Shown: positions 9,094-17,065 of the stretch, one piece after another
Layout of the letters: every line of letters starts with the position of its first letter
Numbering within the stretch: the first letter of the stretch is position 1
Source of the DNA: Rhizobacter sp. Root1221
Lineage (GTDB): Bacteria > Pseudomonadota > Gammaproteobacteria > Burkholderiales > Burkholderiaceae_C
DNA: 64,000 nucleotides
Reading direction: 5' to 3'
Assembly: GCF_001425785.1 (NCBI RefSeq)
Contig: NZ_LMDI01000012.1
Location: 187,566-251,565, forward strand
Notes under the pieces: model-generated
What the model was told of the DNA's origin: nothing
Databases searched by the model: none
What the model saw: the letters and a program-made list of their open reading frames with translations, nothing else
Made by a program: the position numbers and the translations under genes

Positions 9094-9750
9094 TCAGGGC
9101 TTGTTGCTGACCGGCTTGGCGTTGTTCGTGGGTGCGCCCATCGGCTGCAACGTGGCCAGTTCGGCTTCGGTCACCACCTCGAACACACGCACCACCTTGT
9201 CGACCCCGCGGATCGTGCGGATCAGGTCGACGGCGCGTTGGCCTTCGGCTTCGGTGACACGCCCCATCAGGTACACGATGCTGCGCTCGGTCACCACCTT
9301 GAAGGCGTTGGCCGAGATGTCGCCGGCGTCGACCAGCGTGGCCTTCACTTTCGTGGAGATCAGCGCGTCGTTCGACCGGTTGGTGAGCGAGCTGGAGAAG
9401 CCGATGGCCAGTTCGTTGACGGTGGACCGCACGTTGTCGACCTGCGCGACGGCCTGCTCCACCGCGGCCTTGTCGGCGTCGTTGCCCACTTCACCGGTGA
9501 TCAGCGCGACGCGGTTGTAGCTGGTGACGTTGATGTGGCCGCGGTCGCCGACGGCCTGGCGCACCCGCTGGCCGGCCTTCAGTTCGATGGACTGGTCATC
9601 GATCTGCGTGCCGGAGCTGCGGCGGTCGGTGGCCATCAGCGTGCCACCCACCACGGCGCCACCGAGGAACAGGGCGACACAGCCGGTCAGGGTGGTGGAA
9701 GCGGCGAGCGCGGCGGCGATGAGCGCGAGGCGGAACTTGGGGCCCGTCAT
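9094..9750 (-). CDS. dolP: BON-domain outer-membrane lipoprotein DolP (YraP)
   Basis: A 218 aa lipoprotein with a type II signal peptide (lipobox LTGC, Cys24) and two BON domains (about residues 60-125 and 140-205). DolP is a periplasmic outer-membrane lipoprotein that supports BAM activity and envelope integrity. The order yraN-diaA-dolP matches the E. coli locus, strengthening the call. Its start overlaps the diaA stop by four bases (ATGA), so the two are probably translationally coupled. Confidence 0.9.
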   Translation of the reverse strand: MTGPKFRLALIAAALAASTTLTGCVALFLGGAVVGGTLMATDRRSSGTQIDDQSIELKAGQRVRQAVGDRGHINVTSYNRVALITGEVGNDADKAAVEQAVAQVDNVRSTVNELAIGFSSSLTNRSNDALISTKVKATLVDAGDISANAFKVVTERSIVYLMGRVTEAEGQRAVDLIRTIRGVDKVVRVFEVVTEAELATLQPMGAPTNNAKPVSNKP

Positions 9751-10343
9751 GTATTTTCCTGTTCTCCGAGCAATTGCAGGTCCACCGCGTCGCAGAGGCA
9801 GTGGATCGCGAGGATGTGGACTTCCTGGATGCGGGCCGTGCGTTCGTGCGGCACAGAGATGTGCACGTCGGTTTCGCTCAGGTGCTGGTTCATCTTGCCG
9901 CCGCCCCGCCCCGTGAGGGCGATGACGGTCATCTCCTTCGCGTGCGCCGCTTCCACGGCGGCCAGCACGTTGGCAGAGTTGCCGCTGGTGGTGATGGCGA
10001 GCAGCACATCACCCGGCTGGCCGAGGGCCTGCACCTGCTTCGAGAAGATCTGGTTGAAGTCGTAGTCGTTGCCGACCGCCGTCAGGATGGAGCTGTCGAC
10101 CGTGAGCGCGATGGCCGCGAGGCCCGGGCGTTCACGTTCGTAGCGGCCCACGAATTCGGCGGCGAAGTGCTGGGCGTCGCTGGCGGAACCGCCATTGCCG
10201 CAGGCCAGCACCTTGCCTCCACCCGTGATGCAGCCCACGATGGCGCTGACGGCGTCCGCGATGGGACGCGACAGGATTTCGGCAGCGGCGTACTTGAGGT
10301 CGGCGCTGTCGAAGAATTGTTGCTGGATGCGTTGTTCAAGCAT
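9747..10343 (-). CDS. diaA: SIS-domain protein DiaA / phosphoheptose isomerase-like
   Basis: A 198 aa sugar-isomerase (SIS) fold protein with the motifs KVLACGNGGSASDAQHFAAE and LLAITTSGNSANVLAA. DiaA binds DnaA and times replication initiation; the close homologue GmhA makes heptose-7-phosphate for LPS. Sequence alone does not separate the two, but the yraN and dolP neighbours favour DiaA. ATG 10343 (MLEQRIQQQFF) was chosen because it matches the family N-terminus; an upstream in-frame ATG at 10394 would add 17 atypical residues. Confidence 0.85.
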   Translation of the reverse strand: MLEQRIQQQFFDSADLKYAAAEILSRPIADAVSAIVGCITGGGKVLACGNGGSASDAQHFAAEFVGRYERERPGLAAIALTVDSSILTAVGNDYDFNQIFSKQVQALGQPGDVLLAITTSGNSANVLAAVEAAHAKEMTVIALTGRGGGKMNQHLSETDVHISVPHERTARIQEVHILAIHCLCDAVDLQLLGEQENT

Positions 10344-10400
10344 GGTGGTGATTTTAAGACACGGACCAGGGGGTTGGGTTCCGTGTTGGTGCATGGCGGG

Positions 10401-10772
10401 TCAGTCGTCGGTGAACGCGGCCCGGAGCCAGACGAGATCATCGCCGTCGATCACGACCACATCAAAGCGACAAGGTGGGGGCGAAGCGAGGGTCTGCAAG
10501 TAGTGGCGGGCCGCATATCGTACGCGCCGTTGCTTGGCTCCGGTGACACTGGCCGCCGCACCCCCGTGATGAACGTGCCGGCGGCGGCGCACTTCGACGA
10601 ACACCAGCGTGCCGTCGCGGTCGCGCACAATGAGGTCCACTTCGCCGCCGAACGCCCGCGGCCCCGCTGCCACCCGGTAGTTCCGCGCCACGAGCCGGAG
10701 CCCCTGGCGGACCAGGTGGTCCAGGGCCCGTTGTTCGCCTTCATCGCCCGACCGTTTTGTGGTGCCTGCCAT
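10401..10772 (-). CDS. yraN: YraN / UPF0102 family nuclease-fold protein
   Basis: A 123 aa protein with the conserved restriction-endonuclease-like core of UPF0102: ALDHLVRQGLRLVARNYR, then GGEVDLIVRDRDGTLVFVEVRRR, whose acidic residues and lysine/arginine end form a putative metal site. Its cellular job is not established. The start ATG (10772-10770) overlaps the ATG of the divergent rsmI by two bases, so each gene's ribosome-binding region lies in the other's coding sequence. A G-run (GTGGGGGA) precedes this start. Confidence 0.88.
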   Translation of the reverse strand: MAGTTKRSGDEGEQRALDHLVRQGLRLVARNYRVAAGPRAFGGEVDLIVRDRDGTLVFVEVRRRRHVHHGGAAASVTGAKQRRVRYAARHYLQTLASPPPCRFDVVVIDGDDLVWLRAAFTDD

Positions 10773-11691
10773 GGATTCCCCCACCCGCCCGACCCTGTTG
10801 CAACAAGCCGCCGAGGCCGCGGCCGGAACCCAGCAGTATCCGGTGTCGGCGCTGTACGTCGTGGCCACACCCATCGGGAATCTCGCTGACCTGAGCCTGA
10901 GGGCGATCCACGTGTTGTGGAAGGTGGATGCGGTGGCGTGCGAGGACACCCGCCACACGAGCCCGCTGCTGCGCCACCTGGGGCTCGACAAGCCGCTGAT
11001 CGCGCTGCACGAGCACAACGAACGCGAGGCGTCCGCCGGGGTGCTGGCGCGCCTGGCCGCCGGTGAGCGCGTGGCCTACGTCAGCGACGCCGGCACCCCG
11101 GCCGTCAGCGACCCCGGGGCCGCGCTGGTGGCGGCCTGCCAGGCGGCCGGGTACCGCACGGTACCGGTGCCCGGCGCGAGCAGCGCGCTGGCCGCCCTCT
11201 GCGTGGCCGGTGACACGGTGGCGCGCGGGTTCGCCTTCACCGGGTTCCTGCCCCCGAAAGGCAACGAACGCCTCACCGCGCTGAAGGCCCTGGCCGCGCG
11301 CGATGACGCCCAGGTGCTGTTCGAGGCCCCGCACCGCATCGATGCGCTGCTGCAGGGGCTCGCCGACGTGATGCCGCACCGCACCATCACGATCTGCCGC
11401 GAGCTGACGAAGCAGTTCGAGGGGGTCTCGACGATGGTGGCGGCACAAGCGCCGGCCTGGCTGGCCGCCGATCCGAACCGGTCGCGTGGCGAATTCGTCG
11501 TGGTGGTGCACGCCGTGGCGCCGGAGCCGACCGAAGGGGCCGACACCGGCCACGACACGGTGCTGCGCACCCTGATGGCGGAGTTGCCGCTGAAACAGGC
11601 CGTGGGCCTGGCGGCCGAGTTGACCGGCGCACCGCGCAACGCGCTGTATGCGCGTGCGCTGGTGCTGAAGCAGGCCACGTCGGACGACTGA
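10771..11691 (+). CDS. rsmI: 16S rRNA (cytidine(1402)-2'-O)-methyltransferase
   Basis: RsmI 2'-O-methylates C1402 in the 16S rRNA decoding centre. The 306 aa protein contains the tetrapyrrole-methylase fold with ALYVVATPIGNLADLSLRA (SAM-binding entry), DAVACEDTRHTSPLL, YVSDAGTPAVSDPGA and PVPGASSALAALCVAG. The ATG at 10771 shares two bases with the yraN start on the other strand; a GTG at 10759 is an alternative, and neither has a strong Shine-Dalgarno. Confidence 0.94.
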   Translation: MDSPTRPTLLQQAAEAAAGTQQYPVSALYVVATPIGNLADLSLRAIHVLWKVDAVACEDTRHTSPLLRHLGLDKPLIALHEHNEREASAGVLARLAAGERVAYVSDAGTPAVSDPGAALVAACQAAGYRTVPVPGASSALAALCVAGDTVARGFAFTGFLPPKGNERLTALKALAARDDAQVLFEAPHRIDALLQGLADVMPHRTITICRELTKQFEGVSTMVAAQAPAWLAADPNRSRGEFVVVVHAVAPEPTEGADTGHDTVLRTLMAELPLKQAVGLAAELTGAPRNALYARALVLKQATSDD

Positions 11692-11698
11692 GACGCCG

Positions 11699-12085
11699 TC
11701 ACCAGGTCTGGCGGTCGTGCGTCTGGCGTTCGATGCTGCGGCGGGCGTGGTCCTGCATCGCGTCGAGGCGCTCGCGTTCGCGGTAGCTCACGCGGCCGTC
11801 CGCACGGGCCTGGGCCTCGGCGTGGCGGATCTGTTCCTGCTGGCGCATCAGGCGGCGCGTCTCGTGTGGCGTGAGCCGGCCCGTGGCGGCGGCATGGTGG
11901 ATGGCCTGCGCCTGGCGCTGCTGGCGTTCATCGATGCGGTCACCGCGGTGGTCGCCGCGGGCCTCGTAGCGGGTTTCGTAGCGGGTTTCGTAGCGGTGGT
12001 CCTGGGCCAGCGCGTTGCCGGCCAGCCCGGCGAAGGCGGCCAGGGCCACGGTGGTGCTGACGGCGAATTGCTTGAGGCGGTTCAT
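11699..12085 (-). CDS. Small secreted charged protein with RYET repeats
   Basis: A 128 aa predicted periplasmic protein of unknown function. ATG 12085 gives a clean Sec signal peptide (MNRLKQFAVSTTVALAAFAG, cleavage after ALA) and has AAGGAA before it. The mature part starts with a tandem repeat, RYET-RYET-RYEA, encoded by 12-base direct repeats around 11965-12000, then runs into a His/Arg/Gln-rich helical region. Composition suggests an extended, strongly basic and acidic alternating helix. It converges on rsmI with a seven-base gap. Confidence 0.7.
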   Translation of the reverse strand: MNRLKQFAVSTTVALAAFAGLAGNALAQDHRYETRYETRYEARGDHRGDRIDERQQRQAQAIHHAAATGRLTPHETRRLMRQQEQIRHAEAQARADGRVSYRERERLDAMQDHARRSIERQTHDRQTW

Positions 12086-12233
12086 CTGGGATTCCTTCCG
12101 GGTGAGTGGTGGACAAACAAGCTGTGCGGCACGCTTCCTCAACGGCAGCCGGTCGCGTGTCGGCCGACAGCCCTTCGGTAAAGAACTGTGATCCGGAGGT
12201 CACCCTGGGGCCCACAAGGGCGGAGGGGGCTCC

Positions 12234-12239
12234 TACAAT
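12234..12239 (+). promoter_or_regulatory. -10 box seven bases before tldD (possible leaderless start)
   Basis: TACAAT ends eight bases before the ATG at 12247. Transcription from it would start at or next to the A of ATG, and no Shine-Dalgarno lies at the usual distance. The -35 region is poor. Confidence 0.45.
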
Positions 12240-12246
12240 CGCCGCC

Positions 12247-13722
12247 ATGATCTCCCGCGAACCCACCCTCGAACGTCTGGCGGTCGCCAGGTCCCTGCTG
12301 CTCGAACCGTTCGGTCTTTCCGACGCGACCGTGGCCAAGGCCCTGAACACCATCGCGGCCCACCGCATCGACGACGCGGACCTGTACTTCCAGTACACCC
12401 GCAGCGAAGGCTGGAGCCTCGAGGAAGGCATCGTGAAGTCCGGCAGCTTCGGCATCGACCAGGGGGTCGGTGTGCGGGCGGTGGCCGGTGAAAAGACCGC
12501 GTTCGCGTACTCCGACGACATCTCCGAAGCCGCGCTGCTCGATGCCGCCCGCACCGTGCGCACCATCGCTGCCGCGGGCCAGAGCCTGTCGGTCAAGGTG
12601 CCGTCGGCGCCCAAGGTGGCCGGCAGCCGGGTGCTGTACGCCCCCACCGACCCCATCGCCACGCTCGACAGCTCGCAGAAGGTGGCCTTGCTGGAGCGGG
12701 TCGAGAAACTCGCCCGCGCGAAAGACCCGCGCGTGAAGCAGGTGATGGCCGGCGTGGCCGCCGAATACGACGTGGTGCTGATCGCCCGCGCCGACGGCAC
12801 GCTGGCGGCCGACGTGCGCCCGCTCGTTCGCCTGTCCGTCACCGTGATCGCCGAACAGACCATCGCGGGCGAAGTGCGCCGCGAGATCGGCTCGGGCGGT
12901 GGCGGTGGCCGCTTCGGCCTCGGCTACTTCCAGCAAGACATCATCGAGCAATACGTCAACGACGCGGTCAACGCAGCGCTCACCAACCTCGAAGCGCGCC
13001 CGGCCAAGGCCGGCGAGATGAGCGTGGTGCTCGGCCCGGGCTGGCCCGGTGTGCTGCTGCACGAGGCCATCGGCCACGGCCTCGAGGGCGACTTCAACCG
13101 CAAGGGCTCCAGCGCGTTCAGTGGCCGCATCGGCCAGCGTGTGGCGGCCAAGGGGGTCACCGTGCTCGACGACGGCACCCTGCCCGACCGCCGCGGTTCG
13201 CTCAACGTGGACGACGAAGGCAACGCCAGCCAGCGCAACGTGCTGATCGAGGACGGCATCCTGAAGGGGTACATCCAGGACGCCATGAACGCCCGCCTGA
13301 TGGGCGTGGCCCCCACCGGCAACGGCCGGCGCGAAAGCTACGCGGCCGTGCCCATGCCCCGCATGACCAACACCTACATGCTCGGCGGCGACAAGACGAA
13401 GGAAGAGATCATCGCCGGCCTGAAGCGCGGCCTCTACGCCACCAACTTCGGCGGCGGCCAGGTCGACATCACCAGCGGCAAGTTCGTGTTTTCCGCGTCG
13501 GAAGCCTTCTGGGTCGAAAACGGCAAGATCCAGTACCCGGTCAAGGGCGCCACCATCATCGGCAACGGCCCCGACGCGCTGACCCGTGTCAGCATGATCG
13601 GCAACGACATGAAACTCGACACCGGCGTGGGCGTGTGTGGCAAGGAAGGCCAGAGCGTCCCGGTGGGCGTGGGCCAGCCCACGCTGCGCATCGACCGCCT
13701 CACCGTGGGCGGCACCGCTTGA
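12247..13722 (+). CDS. tldD: Metalloprotease TldD
   Basis: TldD, with TldE/PmbA, forms a zinc protease that matures peptides such as microcin B17 and degrades CcdA. The 491 aa product is the usual size. The metal-binding motif HEAIGHGLEGDF lies near residue 272. The C-terminal segment NGRRESYAAVPMPRMTNTYM and the region VLIEDGILKGYIQDAMNARLMG are characteristic. No tldE lies in this window. A TACAAT box seven bases upstream suggests a leaderless message. Transcription may continue into the aroG leader region. Confidence 0.94.
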   Translation: MISREPTLERLAVARSLLLEPFGLSDATVAKALNTIAAHRIDDADLYFQYTRSEGWSLEEGIVKSGSFGIDQGVGVRAVAGEKTAFAYSDDISEAALLDAARTVRTIAAAGQSLSVKVPSAPKVAGSRVLYAPTDPIATLDSSQKVALLERVEKLARAKDPRVKQVMAGVAAEYDVVLIARADGTLAADVRPLVRLSVTVIAEQTIAGEVRREIGSGGGGGRFGLGYFQQDIIEQYVNDAVNAALTNLEARPAKAGEMSVVLGPGWPGVLLHEAIGHGLEGDFNRKGSSAFSGRIGQRVAAKGVTVLDDGTLPDRRGSLNVDDEGNASQRNVLIEDGILKGYIQDAMNARLMGVAPTGNGRRESYAAVPMPRMTNTYMLGGDKTKEEIIAGLKRGLYATNFGGGQVDITSGKFVFSASEAFWVENGKIQYPVKGATIIGNGPDALTRVSMIGNDMKLDTGVGVCGKEGQSVPVGVGQPTLRIDRLTVGGTA

Positions 13723-13749
13723 CGGCGCGCCCAGGCCCCGTGCTACATT
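13719..13749 (+). promoter_or_regulatory. Candidate promoter of the aroG leader
   Basis: TTGACG (13719-13724, overlapping the tldD stop) and TACATT (13744-13749) are separated by 19 bases, slightly long. A transcript would begin near 13756, just before the leader-peptide ATG at 13757. Confidence 0.45.
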
Positions 13750-13756
13750 AGCTCCC

Positions 13757-13831
13757 ATGCGTCTCGTTGCGTCCTTCTTCGGCTTTTACTTTTGGATCTT
13801 GCCCACACCCGGCGGAGAGAGAAGCGCGTAG
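13757..13831 (+). CDS. Aromatic-rich leader peptide of aroG (24 aa)
   Basis: A 24-codon frame from ATG 13757 to TAG 13829-13831 with the core FFGFYFW at codons 7-13 (13775-13795): four Phe, one Tyr and one Trp in seven residues. This is the hallmark of an attenuator leader peptide whose translation senses charged aromatic tRNAs. It sits just upstream of a strong intrinsic terminator and the gene for DAHP synthase, the entry enzyme of aromatic amino-acid synthesis. No Shine-Dalgarno precedes it; a -10-like box seven bases upstream suggests it may be read as a leaderless message. The peptide itself probably has no function beyond regulation. Confidence 0.75.
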   Translation: MRLVASFFGFYFWILPTPGGERSA

Positions 13832-13885
13832 CCCGAAGAAACGCACCAGACTCAAAAAACCGCCGGATCCACGGCGGTTTTTTTT
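13809..13885 (+). terminator. Transcription attenuator with competing hairpins before aroG
   Basis: The terminator is CCGCCG (13860-13865), loop GATCCA, CGGCGG (13872-13877), extended by flanking A and T runs and followed by eight T (13878-13885). CCGGCGG at 13809-13815, inside the end of the leader frame, is the exact complement of CCGCCGG at 13860-13866 and could form an antiterminator. A ribosome stalled on the Phe/Tyr/Trp codons would leave 13809-13815 free; one that reaches the stop at 13831 would cover it and let the terminator form. Confidence 0.78.
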
Positions 13886-13939
13886 CGCCCGAACATCCCG
13901 ACGCCATTCGACGTACTTCCCCTCAAGGAGCCCTTTCCG

Positions 13940-15058
13940 ATGAATGCCAATGCCACCAGCGCCGCCGAAGGATGGACGGCCCCAGCCGACCGCACCGGCC
14001 AGACCGACGACGAACGCATCCTGAACGTCACCCCGTTGCCGCCGCCGGAGCACCTGGTCCGCTTCTTCCCGATCCGCGGCACGCCGGCCGAGACGCTGAT
14101 CGCCGGCACGCGCCAGAACATCAAGAACATCATCCAGGGCCGTGACGACCGGCTGCTGGTGATCATGGGCCCCTGCTCCATCCACGACCCGGTGGCCGCC
14201 ATCGAGTACGCCCGCCGCCTGCTGGTCGAGCGCAAGAAGTACGAAGGCACGCTCGAGATCGTGATGCGCGTCTACTTCGAGAAACCGCGCACCACCGTCG
14301 GCTGGAAGGGCCTCATCAACGACCCCTACCTCGACGAGAGCTACAAGATCGACGAAGGCCTGCGCATCGCCCGCCAGCTGCTCACCGAGATCAACAAGCT
14401 CGGCATGCCTGCCGGCAGCGAGTTCCTCGACGTGATCTCGCCGCAGTACATCGGCGACCTGATCTCCTGGGGCGCCATCGGTGCGCGCACCACCGAAAGC
14501 CAGGTGCACCGCGAACTGTCGTCCGGCCTGTCGGCCCCCATCGGGTTCAAGAACGGCACCGACGGCAACATCCGCATCGCCACCGATGCCATCCAGGCGG
14601 CGGCCCGGTCGCACCACTTCCTGTCCGTCCACAAGAACGGCCAGGTCGCCATCGTCGAGACCGCCGGCAACCCTGACTGCCACGTGATCCTGCGCGGCGG
14701 CAAGACGCCGAACTACGACGCGGTGCACGTGGAAGCCGCCTGCAAGGACCTCGAGGCCGCGAAGCTGCAGCCGTCGCTGATGGTGGACTGCTCGCACGCC
14801 AACAGCAGCAAGCAGCACATGCGCCAGATCGACGTGGCCCGCGACATCGCCACGCAGGTGGGCAGTGGTTCGCGCCGCATCTTCGGCGTGATGGTCGAGA
14901 GCCACCTGAATGGCGGCGCGCAGAAGTTCAGCGCCGGCAAGGACGACCCGGCCCAGCTGGCCTACGGCCAGAGCATCACCGATGCCTGCATCGGCTGGGA
15001 CGATTCGCTCGGGGTGCTGCAGGTGCTGAGCGAGGCGGTTCAGGCCCGGCGCGGCTGA
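13940..15058 (+). CDS. aroG: 3-deoxy-7-phosphoheptulonate (DAHP) synthase, class I
   Basis: DAHP synthase condenses phosphoenolpyruvate and erythrose-4-phosphate, the first step of the shikimate pathway. The 372 aa protein belongs to the AroF/G/H (type I alpha) group: LLVIMGPCSIHDPVAAIEYA (PEP/metal Cys), YFEKPRTTVGWKGLINDP, IGARTTESQVHRELSSGLSAPIGFKNGT and MVDCSHANSSKQ are all present. AAGGAG at 13925-13930 precedes the ATG. The N-terminal extension carries the allosteric region; which aromatic acid inhibits it is not clear by eye. Expression is apparently governed by the upstream attenuator. Confidence 0.95.
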   Translation: MNANATSAAEGWTAPADRTGQTDDERILNVTPLPPPEHLVRFFPIRGTPAETLIAGTRQNIKNIIQGRDDRLLVIMGPCSIHDPVAAIEYARRLLVERKKYEGTLEIVMRVYFEKPRTTVGWKGLINDPYLDESYKIDEGLRIARQLLTEINKLGMPAGSEFLDVISPQYIGDLISWGAIGARTTESQVHRELSSGLSAPIGFKNGTDGNIRIATDAIQAAARSHHFLSVHKNGQVAIVETAGNPDCHVILRGGKTPNYDAVHVEAACKDLEAAKLQPSLMVDCSHANSSKQHMRQIDVARDIATQVGSGSRRIFGVMVESHLNGGAQKFSAGKDDPAQLAYGQSITDACIGWDDSLGVLQVLSEAVQARRG

Positions 15059-15065
15059 CCGGCGG

Positions 15066-15088
15066 GGCCCCGGTTCAAGCCCGGGGTC
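15066..15088 (+). terminator. Hairpin after aroG without a T tract
   Basis: GGCCCCGG (15066-15073) pairs with CCGGGGTC (15081-15088) across a seven-base loop, eight bases after the aroG stop. There is no T run, so it is a possible processing or weak termination site only. Confidence 0.3.
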
Positions 15089-15187
15089 TCGCAACAGTTT
15101 GCAAACCGGGCAAGAACCGGCAAAAAGTCTGGTTCGATGCGGCCCGGGCGGGTTGAATGGCCTTTTCGTCCAGAAAAGGAAGTACCG

Positions 15188-15487
15188 ATGACCCGTCGCA
15201 AACGCCAAGAAGCCCCGCCGTCCATCCGCGACGCTGCGCGCCAGGTGATCGGTGTCACGCTGGCCAGTTTCGCGATGGCGGCCAGCAGCCAGGCCGCCCA
15301 GCCGCGCGAACGCCTCACCGCCGAATCCGTGTTCACCCGGGCCGATGCCAACCACGATGGCCGGCTGTCGAAGGCCGAGGTGGCCCGTTTCCCGGTGTTC
15401 GCCGAGAAATTCGACCAGCTCGACACCGACCACGATGGTGCCCTCGACCTGGCCGAGTTCGAAGCCGGGTTCAACGCCCCGCAATGA
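15188..15487 (+). CDS. Secreted EF-hand calcium-binding protein
   Basis: A 99 aa predicted exported protein with two canonical 12-residue EF-hand loops: DANHDGRLSKAE (about residues 52-63) and DTDHDGALDLAE (about 79-90). The first 36 residues look like a signal peptide with a long basic n-region and a cleavage site near SQAAQ. ATG 15188 is preceded by AAAAGGAAG; an upstream in-frame ATG at 15137 lacks a signal-like start. The calcium role is a family inference; no partner is apparent nearby. Confidence 0.8.
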   Translation: MTRRKRQEAPPSIRDAARQVIGVTLASFAMAASSQAAQPRERLTAESVFTRADANHDGRLSKAEVARFPVFAEKFDQLDTDHDGALDLAEFEAGFNAPQ

Positions 15488-15502
15488 CGGGGCGGCCGCC
15501 GG

Positions 15503-15808
15503 TCACTTCGTCGAAAACAGCTTTGCTGCCCGGCCCTTGAGTTCCAGCAGCTCGCTGGGTGTGACCGAATAGCGGCCGTTCAGCACGTCCACTTCCACGC
15601 GGAACTCCACGTCGCGCGCGCCGTTGGTCAGCAGGCCCGACGTGAACTCGTACTCCTCGTTCTCGGCGGGCAGGCCCAGCTTGGCCACGTCGTAGTCCTC
15701 GTACACCACGTTGCGGATCTCGCCGCTGGCGAGGTCGAGGGTGCCGGTGGATTTCACGATGGATTCAAGCAGTTCGTCGAAGATCGTGATCGGCAGTTTG
15801 AGGTCCAC
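15503..15808 (-). CDS. Conserved-looking small protein of unknown function
   Basis: A 101 aa acidic cytosolic protein that I do not recognise. The likely start is GTG 15808 (MDLKLPITIFDELL) with GGAG at proper distance; the long in-frame upstream extension is out of character (Arg/Pro/Thr-rich antisense of the next gene). The fold looks like mixed alpha/beta with segments VVYEDYDVAKLGLPAENEEY and VEFRVEVDVLNGRYSV. It lies 34 bases after the WYL regulator on the same strand and may be in its operon. Confidence 0.65.
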   Translation of the reverse strand: MDLKLPITIFDELLESIVKSTGTLDLASGEIRNVVYEDYDVAKLGLPAENEEYEFTSGLLTNGARDVEFRVEVDVLNGRYSVTPSELLELKGRAAKLFSTK

Positions 15809-15842
15809 GGCGGGCTCCGGCAGCGAAGGGAAGGCGCGGATT

Positions 15843-16553
15843 CTACGCGTCGGTGCTGCAGTCGCGTTCGGCCATCTCCGTTTCCACGGCCCGGAACAGG
15901 TCGGCCATCGTCTTGCCCGGTTCGTCACGGAAGGTGCGGTCCTGCACGTCGAGCTGCTGGATGCGGTCGACGCGGAAGTTGCGGAACGCGTTGCGTGTCT
16001 CGCACCACGCGGCCAGCGTCCACACCGCCCCCCAGTAGAAACAGCCGAGCGGTCGGAGTGTGCGCTCGCTCGGCTGGTCCTTCAGGTCGATGTAGTGGAT
16101 GCTGACGAAGCGGCGTGCATCGGTGGCCAGGCGCAACGCCTCCAGCCGGGCGCGTGTCTTGGTGTCGAAGTTGATGGGGGGCGCGTACACGGCCAGGCTT
16201 TCGGCCGCGGCCCGGGCGGGTGCGGGCAGCACCGCGAGGATCTTCGACAGCGCAGCATCGGCCTGGGCCGACAGCGCTGCGTCGAGCCGCGGCTGCGCGA
16301 TGCGCACCGACGCCACCAGCGCCTGGGCTTCTTCATGCGTGAACATGAGCGGGGGCAGGTCGAAACCCGGTCGCATGCGGTAGCCCACCCCGGCCTCGCC
16401 CTCGATGGGCACCCCCTGTGCCATCAGGTCCGCCACGTCGCGGTAGACCGTGCGCTCCGACACCTCGAGCCGTTCTGCCAGGAACTGGGCCGTGCTGAGC
16501 CGCCGGCCGCGGATCAGCTGGACGATCTGGAACAGGCGGTCGGCACGGCGCAT
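15843..16553 (-). CDS. HTH/WYL-domain transcriptional regulator (YafY family)
   Basis: A 236 aa regulator with an N-terminal winged helix (MRRADRLFQIVQLIRGRRLSTAQFLAERLEVSERTVYRDVADL, residues 1-43) and a C-terminal WYL domain from about residue 140, which senses nucleic-acid or small ligands in related proteins. The WYL triad appears as the GCFYWGAVWTLAAWCE segment. Start ATG 16553 matches the family; an in-frame extension to 16655 is Pro/Ala-rich and improbable. The VOC gene lies 102 bases upstream on the same strand, a pairing common for YafY regulators. Confidence 0.88.
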   Translation of the reverse strand: MRRADRLFQIVQLIRGRRLSTAQFLAERLEVSERTVYRDVADLMAQGVPIEGEAGVGYRMRPGFDLPPLMFTHEEAQALVASVRIAQPRLDAALSAQADAALSKILAVLPAPARAAAESLAVYAPPINFDTKTRARLEALRLATDARRFVSIHYIDLKDQPSERTLRPLGCFYWGAVWTLAAWCETRNAFRNFRVDRIQQLDVQDRTFRDEPGKTMADLFRAVETEMAERDCSTDA

Positions 16554-16655
16554 GGCAGGCAACGGGGGGCGAGCGGGTGAAGACAGGGTCGCACGCCATT
16601 GTGCGGCGGCGAGGAGCGGGGGCCAAGTTGGCCATGGGGCGGTGGGGGCGAACAC

Positions 16656-17054
16656 TCAGCCGAGCGAATGCAGGCCGACACGGTTGCCTTCGGTGTCGGT
16701 GATGTGGGCGCAGTAACCCCAATCGTCCGGCAGCGCCGTCTTGGCCACGGCCACGCGGCCCCCGGCGGTGGGCACCCGCGACAGCACGTCGTCGATCGAC
16801 GGGGTGGACAGGTACACCACGGTGCCGGTGGGCGTGGGCGCGAGGCCCCCGCAGCTGACCGACAGGCATCCGCCCACGCCGTCCCCTTCGCTCGGGAACA
16901 GCGCCATCGAGTGCACACCTTCGCCCGCGCGGCGCAGCGGCAGGCCGAGCACGGTTTCATAGAAGCCCTGGGCGCGGTCCAGGTCGAGCACCGGGATCTC
17001 GAACCAGTGCAGCGCATGGACGGCGTGGCCGAGTTGTTGTTGCTGTTGTTGCAT
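16656..17054 (-). CDS. VOC-family (glyoxalase/bleomycin-resistance-like) protein
   Basis: A 132 aa vicinal-oxygen-chelate fold protein: HWFEIPVLDLDRAQGFYETVLGLPL at the start and HITDTEGNRVGLHSL at the end are the two beta-alpha-beta-beta-beta units. A run of six Gln follows the start Met. ATG 17054 has a perfect AGGAGG, so it is preferred over an ATG at 17084. The substrate is unknown; the WYL regulator downstream and the palindrome upstream (17097-17120) suggest dedicated control. Confidence 0.82.
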   Translation of the reverse strand: MQQQQQQLGHAVHALHWFEIPVLDLDRAQGFYETVLGLPLRRAGEGVHSMALFPSEGDGVGGCLSVSCGGLAPTPTGTVVYLSTPSIDDVLSRVPTAGGRVAVAKTALPDDWGYCAHITDTEGNRVGLHSLG

Positions 17055-17065
17055 GGCACCTCCTC

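Noticed and set aside
12139-13758. Minus-strand open frame opposite tldD
   Set aside because: Shadow of tldD with no domain similarity and no ribosome-binding site.
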